DNA from: Yersinia aldovae ATCC 35236
Lineage (GTDB): Bacteria > Pseudomonadota > Gammaproteobacteria > Enterobacterales > Enterobacteriaceae
Direction of reading: 5' to 3'
Assembly: GCF_000173735.1 (NCBI RefSeq)
Contig: NZ_ACCB01000033.1
Location: forward strand, 1-44,839
DNA: 44,839 nucleotides
The notes under the pieces are model-generated. The model saw only the letters and a list, made by a program, of their open reading frames with translations, was not told where the DNA came from and did no database searches. A program made the translations under genes and the position numbers. Below are positions 38,178 to 44,839 of this stretch, piece after piece (within the stretch, counting starts at the first letter, position 1; every line of letters starts with the position of its first letter).

Positions 38178-40976
38178 CTAGTGAGCTTGATCCCAGTTAT
38201 AACCCACACCGACATCAACCTTTAATGGCACCGCCAATTGCATACTCTGCTCCATCAAATCACGGATTTTCTGTTCAGCGCTTTCCAACACACTTTCATG
38301 AACTTCAAATACCAGTTCATCGTGTACCTGCATGATAACCCGCACCAACGGCTCCGGTTCCTGTTGTAACCAGGCATCGACTGCAATCATCGCTCGCTTG
38401 ATAATATCAGCAGCCGTCCCTTGCATCGGGGCATTGATCGCTTCGCGCTCAGCGGCTTTGCGGCGGTTAGCATTTCGTGAGTGAATATCAGGCAGATAGA
38501 GGCGGCGACCATCCAGTGTGGTGACATAACCCTGCTCAGCAGCTTGCTTGCGAGTGCGCTCCATATATTCCAGCCCCCCCGGATAGCGTTCAAAGTAGAG
38601 ATCCATATAGCGCTGTGCTTCGCCACGCGGGATATTCAACTGCCGCGCCAAACCAAATGCACTCATGCCATAAATTAGGCCAAAGTTAATCGCTTTAGCA
38701 CTGCGACGCTGTTCGTTGGTCACACTCTCTAACGGCATCCCGAAGACTTCAGCCGCAGTTGCGCGGTGGATATCCTTGCCAGCGGCAAATGCCGCCAATA
38801 ACCCTTTATCCTGCGACAGGTGCGCCATGATACGCAGTTCAATCTGCGAATAGTCAGCCGCCATAATGCGATAACCTTTGGGCGCAATAAAAGCCTGACG
38901 AATACGACGCCCTTCTTCATTACGTACAGGAATATTTTGCAGGTTAGGATCTCGGGAAGATAAACGCCCGGTAGCAGTAACTGCCTGATGATACGAGGTA
39001 TGGACTCGCCCTGAAACCGGGTTAATCATCAGCGGTAGCTTGTCGGTATAGGTACTTTTCAGTTTAGCCAAACCGCGATATTCAAGAATCACTTTCGGTA
39101 AAGGGTAATCCAGCGCCAGCTCAGCCAGCACTTCTTCGTTGGTTGAAGCCGCACCACCTGGGGTTTTTTTCAAAATAGGCAGTTTTTGTTTTTCATACAA
39201 AATGACCTGTAACTGCTTTGGCGAGGCGAGATTGAATGGCTCTTCAGCCAATTCATGAGCTTGCTTTTCTAACTCATCCAGGCGGATAGTCAGCTCTTTT
39301 GAATGTGCAGCCAATATATTCTGGTCAATCAATACACCGGTTCGCTCGATACGCGACAATATTGGTAACAGCGGCATTTCGATTTCCTGAAATACCCGCT
39401 TCAGCCCTTCACTCTGCTGTAACTTCGGCCACAATACCAGATGCAATTGAAGCGTAACGTCCGCGTCTTCTGCGGCATACGGGCCAGCTTGTTCTAAGGC
39501 TATCTGATTGAAGGTTAGCTGGTTTTTGCCTTTACCGGCGATCTCTTCAAAAGTAATGGTTTTATGGTTGAGGTAACGTTCAGCAAGGCTGTCCATATCA
39601 TGGCGGCCAGCAACACTGTCTAAAACATAAGACTCCAACATGGTATCGAAAGCGATACCGCGCAGCTCAATGCCATAACGTGCCAACATACTTTGATCAA
39701 ACTTGAGGTTCTGCCCGACTTTTAAGGCTTTCTCATTTTCCAACAGGGGTTTTAAGGTGGCTAAAACCCAGTTTCTATCAAGCTGTGCTGGCGCATCCAG
39801 ATAATCATGAGCCAATGGCAAATAAGCCGCCTCACCTGGTGCAACAGCAAATGACATACCAATCAAATTGCTGCTGAGGGTGTCAAGACCGTCAGTTTCA
39901 GTATCAAAAGCGAAAACCTCTGCTTTTTTAAGCCGCTCAATCCACTCCATTAAGGATTTTTCATCCAAAATAGTGTGGTAGTTCTCTTGTGATAACACCG
40001 CTGTCACTTCCACCGCAGGGGCAGATTCCGCAGCAACAAACGACTTATTGCTGGTTTGACCCGTTGGTCGCTCCTTTTTGCCGTCCAGCCACTTACCGGC
40101 TTCCACATCCACTAACCAGCGTTTGAACTCATAACGGCTAAATAACTGAAGCAGTTGTTCATTATCGGGTGATGAAACCGTTAGCTGGTCACAGGTAATA
40201 TCCAGTTCAACATCCGTTTTGATGGTTGCTAATTGGTAGGAGAGATAAGCTACATCTTTATTCTGCTCCAATTTAGCGGACATCGTTTTAGCGCCACGGA
40301 ATGTCAATGTAGATATTTTATCTAAATGACTGAACAACGTATCCAGCCCACCCAAACCTTGTAATAAAGCCTGAGCTGTCTTTTCACCGACCCCCGGAAC
40401 ACCCGGAATATTATCGGATGAGTCCCCCATCAAGGCGAGAAAATCAATAATCAGTTCAGGAGGAACGCCATATTTATCGCACACTTCCTGCGGCCCCAAA
40501 ATGGCGTTATTCATCGTATTGATTAGAGTGATATTTGGCGTAACTAATTGCGCCATATCTTTATCACCGGTACTGATTAATACCGCATGACCTGCTTTTT
40601 CAGCTTCTTGCGCCAGCGTACCAATAACGTCGTCGGCCTCAACGCCGGAAACCACTAATAAAGGTAGCCCCATTGCTTTAACCATTTGATGAAGAGGCTC
40701 AATCTGCGCACGCAAATCATCCGGCATCGGTGGGCGATGGGACTTATATTCCGCGAAAAGTTCATCACGAAACGTTTTGCCTTTAGCATCAAATACCACG
40801 GCCACATGGCTTGGACGATATTGCAGCAGCAAACTGCGCAACATGTTCAATACACCATACATCGCACCCGTTGGCTCGCCACTGCTGTTGGTCAGTGGTG
40901 GAAAAGCATGGTAAGCGCGGTAGAGGTAAGAGGAACCGTCAACAAGGATCAATGGGTTTTCTGCAATCTGGGCCAT
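38178..40976 (-). CDS. polA: DNA polymerase I
   Basis: PolA fills gaps after RNA primer removal and in repair. Length 932 (E. coli 928). Order: 5' nuclease domain ([51 protein letters not shown]), 3'-5' exonuclease with [16 protein letters not shown], and polymerase with motif [15 protein letters not shown], the O-helix region [19 protein letters not shown] and motif [11 protein letters not shown]. All catalytic carboxylates appear present, so proofreading is intact. spf lies just downstream. Confidence 0.98.
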   Translation of the reverse strand: MAQIAENPLILVDGSSYLYRAYHAFPPLTNSSGEPTGAMYGVLNMLRSLLLQYRPSHVAVVFDAKGKTFRDELFAEYKSHRPPMPDDLRAQIEPLHQMVKAMGLPLLVVSGVEADDVIGTLAQEAEKAGHAVLISTGDKDMAQLVTPNITLINTMNNAILGPQEVCDKYGVPPELIIDFLALMGDSSDNIPGVPGVGEKTAQALLQGLGGLDTLFSHLDKISTLTFRGAKTMSAKLEQNKDVAYLSYQLATIKTDVELDITCDQLTVSSPDNEQLLQLFSRYEFKRWLVDVEAGKWLDGKKERPTGQTSNKSFVAAESAPAVEVTAVLSQENYHTILDEKSLMEWIERLKKAEVFAFDTETDGLDTLSSNLIGMSFAVAPGEAAYLPLAHDYLDAPAQLDRNWVLATLKPLLENEKALKVGQNLKFDQSMLARYGIELRGIAFDTMLESYVLDSVAGRHDMDSLAERYLNHKTITFEEIAGKGKNQLTFNQIALEQAGPYAAEDADVTLQLHLVLWPKLQQSEGLKRVFQEIEMPLLPILSRIERTGVLIDQNILAAHSKELTIRLDELEKQAHELAEEPFNLASPKQLQVILYEKQKLPILKKTPGGAASTNEEVLAELALDYPLPKVILEYRGLAKLKSTYTDKLPLMINPVSGRVHTSYHQAVTATGRLSSRDPNLQNIPVRNEEGRRIRQAFIAPKGYRIMAADYSQIELRIMAHLSQDKGLLAAFAAGKDIHRATAAEVFGMPLESVTNEQRRSAKAINFGLIYGMSAFGLARQLNIPRGEAQRYMDLYFERYPGGLEYMERTRKQAAEQGYVTTLDGRRLYLPDIHSRNANRRKAAEREAINAPMQGTAADIIKRAMIAVDAWLQQEPEPLVRVIMQVHDELVFEVHESVLESAEQKIRDLMEQSMQLAVPLKVDVGVGYNWDQAH

Positions 40977-41530
40977 AGAGTTTCTTCATCTTTATTCAGC
41001 AAGGTCTGACGCTAAGAATGCCATAGCTGACGCCAAGAGACGAATCTTAGCGTCCATTCTTGTGCAAAAGAGAACATTTTACATGAAGACCCCTAAGATC
41101 TAACCTGTGGATAACTTTGTGTGTAAAAACGTGTAGAATTTATATCTTCTAAGTTATTTCCTATAATGCAATATTTTAAATTAGTTTAATCATGGTGTTA
41201 CGATTATTGTTTCTTTATTTCTTTGTCATTATTTCTTTATCTGATTTGTGGATATTACTTATTCAGTTACTACAATAAGGTTAATAAATTTACTTTAAGG
41301 CAGAGAAAAATCACCCACCTTTTTATTACTTTCTACGACCCTTATTTGTCATTTTAGCGACACAAATAACACCATTTACCTATCACTTAAATAGATGGTT
41401 TCACCAAAAATAGCTCTGAAATAAATATCTAATCGGCACACGAGGCATTACTGTCACATTAGATAAGATGATGATTTGATAGTAAGGAGAATAGGTGAAT
41501 TGAAATATCGGGAACGGATTAAGATAAGAC
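40977..41530. promoter_or_regulatory. Long AT-rich region upstream of polA with DnaA boxes
   Basis: About 550 bp without a gene. TGTGGATAA at 41106-41114 is the exact complement of the strong DnaA box TTATCCACA, about 130 bp before polA, and TGTGGATAT at 41247-41255 is a one-mismatch second box in the same orientation. In E. coli yihF and yihG occupy this place; they are missing here and I see no remnant. Confidence 0.5.
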
Positions 41531-41563
41531 AAAGAGGAGCAGGCAAAAAACCAGCTCCTCTTT
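41531..41563 (-). terminator. Terminator after dsbA
   Basis: AAAGAGGAGC (41531-41540) and GCTCCTCTTT (41554-41563) form a 10-bp stem just beyond the dsbA stop, extended by CC/GG pairs near the loop, followed on the minus strand by a short U-rich stretch. Confidence 0.75.
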
Positions 41564-41570
41564 CATATCA

Positions 41571-42194
41571 TTATTTCTGAGTTAGCAGGAACTTAACAAC
41601 GTCCGCATACTGTTTGACATAAGCATCCATTGAGCTGGTATCCATGCCATCATTTTTAATCATATATTTGCCATTAACAAACATCGCTGGAACGCCACGT
41701 AATTGCAGATCTTCAGCCGCTTTTACTTGTTGAACAACCAATGATTTAACCACAAAGCTATTCAATGCTGAATCATAGTCCTCACCACTAATACCCGCCT
41801 TGATGAAGACATTACGAATATCATCAGGGGTTTGTATGGTTTGTGTTTTCTGTACGCCTTCAAACATCAGTGGCGTCACTTTTTCCTCAACACCCAATGC
41901 CATCGCAACAGCCCAGGCTTGGGTCAGCTGCTTACCTAGCGGCCCCAGGAACTCAACATGATAGCGAGTCATCTTAGTCCCTTCTGGCAACGCTTTTTTT
42001 ACCGCCTGAGGTACATGATAAACTTCCTCAAACTGATAGCAGTGTGGGCAATAGAAAGAGAAAAACTCTAAAACCTGAGGCTCACCTGTGATGGGTTTAT
42101 TTAACGTCTGGTACTGGGTGCCATCTTTAAATTGTCCGGCAGAGACACTGAATGCCATCACCATGCCAACAAGCGCTAACCATACATTTTTCAT
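41571..42194 (-). CDS. dsbA: Periplasmic thiol:disulfide oxidoreductase DsbA
   Basis: DsbA introduces disulfide bonds into exported proteins and is reoxidised by DsbB. Length 207 (E. coli 208). A signal peptide of ~19 residues ends SVSA before GQFKDG. The redox motif CPHC is at 49-52 ([16 protein letters not shown]), and the cis-proline loop reads [12 protein letters not shown]. It follows srkA by 27 bp on the same strand, as in E. coli, where Cpx controls the pair. Confidence 0.97.
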   Translation of the reverse strand: MKNVWLALVGMVMAFSVSAGQFKDGTQYQTLNKPITGEPQVLEFFSFYCPHCYQFEEVYHVPQAVKKALPEGTKMTRYHVEFLGPLGKQLTQAWAVAMALGVEEKVTPLMFEGVQKTQTIQTPDDIRNVFIKAGISGEDYDSALNSFVVKSLVVQQVKAAEDLQLRGVPAMFVNGKYMIKNDGMDTSSMDAYVKQYADVVKFLLTQK

Positions 42195-42221
42195 ACAATA
42201 AAAATCTCCATTATCTTAGCT

Positions 42222-43208
42222 TTAGTACATTGGCATCAGCTGCAAAGGGGGTGCCTGCAACAGCTTAACCTGTTCAGTGAAAAGTGCAGTCTGTTGTAAC
42301 CAAAAATCAGACTCCGCCATCCACGGAAAACTCTTAGGAAATGCCGGATCCTGCCAACGTCTGGCGACCCATGCAAGGTAATAAACCATCCGCATCGCGC
42401 GTAAAGGTTCAATCAGTGCAAGCTCACGCTGATCAAAATCAGCAAACTCGCCATAAGCTTCCAGCAAGATATCCAACTGGATTAATTGCTCGCGGCGCTC
42501 ACCGTGTAATAACATCCATAAATCCTGAACCGCCGGGCCATTTCTGGCGTCATCTAAATCGACAAACATTGGCCCGTCACGCCACAAAATATTACCGGGG
42601 TGGCAATCACCATGTAACCGCAAAGACTGCCAATCGGTATGCCAATACTGCTTAATGGTAGCAATCAATAAATCAGTTGCAGCCAGAAATTTATTTTTCT
42701 GTTTCGCCGGCACTAATACACTATTGGCCAGCAACTCACGAGGTTCGGTCAGATATTCTTCAACCCCCATCGTTGGACGGGCAATAAAAATCCCATCACT
42801 CCCCACCTGATGGATTCTGCCGAGAAAGCGCCCGACCCACTCCAATTGATCAAGGTTATCTATTTCATACTGGCGTCCACCCACACTTGGGAACACGGCA
42901 AAGAAAAAACCACCATGATTATGCAAAGCTTCACCATTTAACTGCAATGGGGCGACGACGGGGATCTCCGACTCAGCCAAATCAAGCGAGAAGCGCTGCT
43001 CCTCGACAATTTGCTCACGGCTCCAACGCTCAGGGCGATAAAACTTCACCACATACCGTCTACGGTCTTCATCCATAAACTGGTAGACGCGGTTCTCGTA
43101 ACTGTTAAGCGCAGTTAACCCTGAATCCACTCGTAACCCAACCGCTTCAAGGGCATCCATAATCAGGTCTGGAGACAATGTCTGAAAATTAAAAGCAGAG
43201 CTGTTCAT
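42222..43208 (-). CDS. srkA: Stress response kinase A (RdoA/YihE)
   Basis: SrkA is a Ser/Thr kinase with an aminoglycoside-phosphotransferase fold that protects against stress-induced death downstream of Cpx. Length 328 equals the family norm. The catalytic loop LHGDCHPGNILW and the metal motif MFVDLDDARNGP are intact, and ENRVYQFMDEDRRRYVVKFY carries the ATP-site lysine region. Located directly before dsbA and probably cotranscribed. Confidence 0.96.
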   Translation of the reverse strand: MNSSAFNFQTLSPDLIMDALEAVGLRVDSGLTALNSYENRVYQFMDEDRRRYVVKFYRPERWSREQIVEEQRFSLDLAESEIPVVAPLQLNGEALHNHGGFFFAVFPSVGGRQYEIDNLDQLEWVGRFLGRIHQVGSDGIFIARPTMGVEEYLTEPRELLANSVLVPAKQKNKFLAATDLLIATIKQYWHTDWQSLRLHGDCHPGNILWRDGPMFVDLDDARNGPAVQDLWMLLHGERREQLIQLDILLEAYGEFADFDQRELALIEPLRAMRMVYYLAWVARRWQDPAFPKSFPWMAESDFWLQQTALFTEQVKLLQAPPLQLMPMY

Positions 43209-43298
43209 AACAACATTCAGTCTATATAAGTGACAGCGGCTTGCTGGGAATAAGAAATAGTATCATTAAAGCCCCTATCTACGCAGACAGGAGTATGA

Positions 43299-43568
43299 CT
43301 AATCTTTAATAATGCCACGGGCACGCAATAGTGCTGTTTTGAAATCCTCTTCATAATCTTTTTTGAGGCCAGGTATCACTTCTGTTGATTCTGAACCACG
43401 CATTTTCAGATGATAAATAAGAATATCGTCCGTGAGATCTGAGAATTCACCTTCAAAACCAGCCTCATCTGACAGCTTTTGTAAAAACTGTACCAGATTT
43501 AAATCGGGTTCTTGCTGCCAGGCTGGATGTAAAAGCTCAATCAGTTCATTAACACGATGACATTTCAT
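43299..43568 (-). CDS. yihD: YihD, conserved DUF1040 protein
   Basis: An 89-residue cytoplasmic protein matching E. coli YihD (89 aa): [20 protein letters not shown] and ending [10 protein letters not shown]. Its function is unknown. It lies 90 bp before srkA on the same strand and is divergent from mobA. Confidence 0.95.
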   Translation of the reverse strand: MKCHRVNELIELLHPAWQQEPDLNLVQFLQKLSDEAGFEGEFSDLTDDILIYHLKMRGSESTEVIPGLKKDYEEDFKTALLRARGIIKD

Positions 43569-43722
43569 AGCAACGTTATCCTATTCAAAAAATATGCAAG
43601 TAAAGTAACAGGGATACTCACCTAGGGAAAGAGAGCCTATTGTCAATAAAAGTAAATCCTGACCCCTTTACCTATTTGAAGATACAATTCTAAGGCTAGC
43701 TTAATACAGGAGAGTGATAGAA

Positions 43723-44313
43723 ATGCGGCCTAATATTACAGGCGTTATTCTTGCGGGAGGCCGTTCATCTAGAATGGGCGGAAATGATAAAGGATTAATA
43801 TATCTTCATGGAAAACCGCTGTATCAACATGTAATCGATAAACTAAAACCTCAAGTTGAAGATTTACTGATTAATGCTAATCGTAACCAAGCTCTCTATC
43901 AACACAGTGGCATTCCAGTCATCAGCGACATCATTACCGGCTTTGTCGGCCCACTGGCAGGCATACATTCAGGGTTAAGCCATTCAGCTACAGAATGGGT
44001 TATTTTTGCTCCCTGCGACGTCCCTACGCTGCCAGACAATTTAGTGTCCCAACTTTGGCAAGGAAAACAGCAAGCTCTGGCAGCTTATGTTTACGATGGT
44101 GAGCGGGCACACCCTACACTGGTACTCATGCATGTTAGTCTGAAACCACTTCTGGCAGAATATTTGGCAAAAGGCGATCGCAAGCTAATGATATTTATGG
44201 AGAGAATCAATGCTCAGCCCGTAATGTTTCGCGGGCAAAAAGACCAATTCAGTAACCTGAATACTCCTGCAGACTGTGACTTATGGGAACAGAGTAAAAG
44301 AGGGGAGTTATGA
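43723..44313 (+). CDS. mobA: Molybdenum cofactor guanylyltransferase MobA
   Basis: MobA transfers GMP from GTP to molybdopterin to form the guanine dinucleotide cofactor used by enzymes such as nitrate and DMSO reductases. Length 196 (E. coli 194). The nucleotide-binding start GVILAGGRSSRMGGNDKGLI and later FAPCDVPTLPDNL are visible. ATG 43723 is preferred to GTG 43714, since AGGAG at 43708 is too close to the GTG but well spaced for ATG. Its last codon overlaps mobB by 4 bp. Confidence 0.96.
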   Translation: MRPNITGVILAGGRSSRMGGNDKGLIYLHGKPLYQHVIDKLKPQVEDLLINANRNQALYQHSGIPVISDIITGFVGPLAGIHSGLSHSATEWVIFAPCDVPTLPDNLVSQLWQGKQQALAAYVYDGERAHPTLVLMHVSLKPLLAEYLAKGDRKLMIFMERINAQPVMFRGQKDQFSNLNTPADCDLWEQSKRGEL

Positions 44314-44837
44314 GCCGTAAAACACCACCGCTATTAGGGATAGCGGCCTATAGCGGTACAGGAAAAACCACACTACTCAAAAGTCTGATCCCCTTATTAC
44401 AGCAGCGCCAAATTCGAGTCGGCCTCATCAAGCATACCCATCACAATATGGATATTGATACGCCAGGTAAGGATAGTTATGAGTTGCGTAAGGCGGGTGC
44501 ACACCAAACCCTGGTTGCTAGCGATTACCGCTGGGCATTAATGACAGAAACGCCAGAGCAAAAACCGTTGGATCTTCACTATCTTGCCAGCAGGTTAGAC
44601 GCTTCAACTATCGATCTGATTTTGGTTGAGGGTTTTAAGCACGAACCAATCAATAAAATTGCCCTTTATAGAGAGGCAGTAGGTAAGCCTTACGCAGATT
44701 TGATTGATAAATATGTTATTGCTTTGGCAAGTGATAAACCGATAGATATCACTGTGGAGCAATTAGATATTAATCAACCTGAACAAATTGCAGAATTTAT
44801 TTGTAGCTGGCTTCAAATGAACCCATCACAGCCATAA
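44310..44837 (+). CDS. mobB: MobB, molybdopterin-guanine dinucleotide GTPase adaptor
   Basis: MobB is a GTP-binding partner of MobA that is not essential. Length 175 equals E. coli MobB. The P-loop is AYSGTGKTTLLKSL (~12-25) and LILVEGFKHEPINKI lies in the second half. ATGA overlap with mobA indicates translational coupling. The stop is 2 bp before the window end, so the gene is complete. Confidence 0.96.
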   Translation: MSRKTPPLLGIAAYSGTGKTTLLKSLIPLLQQRQIRVGLIKHTHHNMDIDTPGKDSYELRKAGAHQTLVASDYRWALMTETPEQKPLDLHYLASRLDASTIDLILVEGFKHEPINKIALYREAVGKPYADLIDKYVIALASDKPIDITVEQLDINQPEQIAEFICSWLQMNPSQP

Positions 44838-44839
44838 AA

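Overview
The window is enterobacterial chromosome, almost certainly Yersinia. The housekeeping genes match Escherichia coli orthologues in length, motifs and order. Two near-perfect 127-bp ERIC elements plus ERIC-like relatives, and a tandem family of PAS-LuxR regulators, fit Yersinia best. I cannot fix the species.

Layout. (1) 1-3183: a PAS-GGDEF-EAL protein (rpfR type) convergent with a crotonase-fold DSF synthase (rpfF type), the layout of the diffusible-signal-factor system of Burkholderia and Cronobacter. (2) 3378-5121: a nupC nucleoside transporter broken by a one-base frameshift, then a DUF3574 lipoprotein. (3) 5434-18635: the conserved block yicG, ligB, gmk-rpoZ-spoT-trmH-recG, gltS, xanP, yicH. 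(4) 18723-23980: an AT-rich accessory island on the minus strand. A small Ner/Nlp-like DNA-binding gene heads seven tandem copies of a ~229-residue PAS-LuxR regulator, repeated every 714-719 bp with ~11-30 bp spacers. Copies 2 and 7 carry frameshifts in homopolymer runs. (5) 24366-29574: fabY, dtd, yihY, yihX, typA. (6) 29700-34253: glnA-glnL-glnG with its NtrC/sigma-54 control region. (7) 34307-37850: hemN, an unlisted 58-residue membrane ORF, yihI, the CsrC sRNA and engB. (8) 37912-44837: Spot 42 sRNA, polA, dsbA, srkA, yihD and mobAB.

How the genes work together. spoT sets (p)ppGpp and sits with rpoZ, whose omega subunit helps form a ppGpp site. glnA/L/G form the nitrogen-control circuit. 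CsrC titrates CsrA and Spot 42 acts in catabolite control. srkA and dsbA belong to the envelope-stress and disulfide system. mobA/mobB build the molybdopterin guanine dinucleotide cofactor.

The most unusual feature is the tandem PAS-LuxR array. Its DNA-binding halves are nearly invariant while the PAS sensor cores vary. Copies look like mosaics of each other, and two copies appear to be disrupted by single-base run-length changes. It lies between two blocks that are far apart in E. coli. Related arrays of PAS4-LuxR solos are known from Photorhabdus; ligand and targets cannot be read from the sequence.
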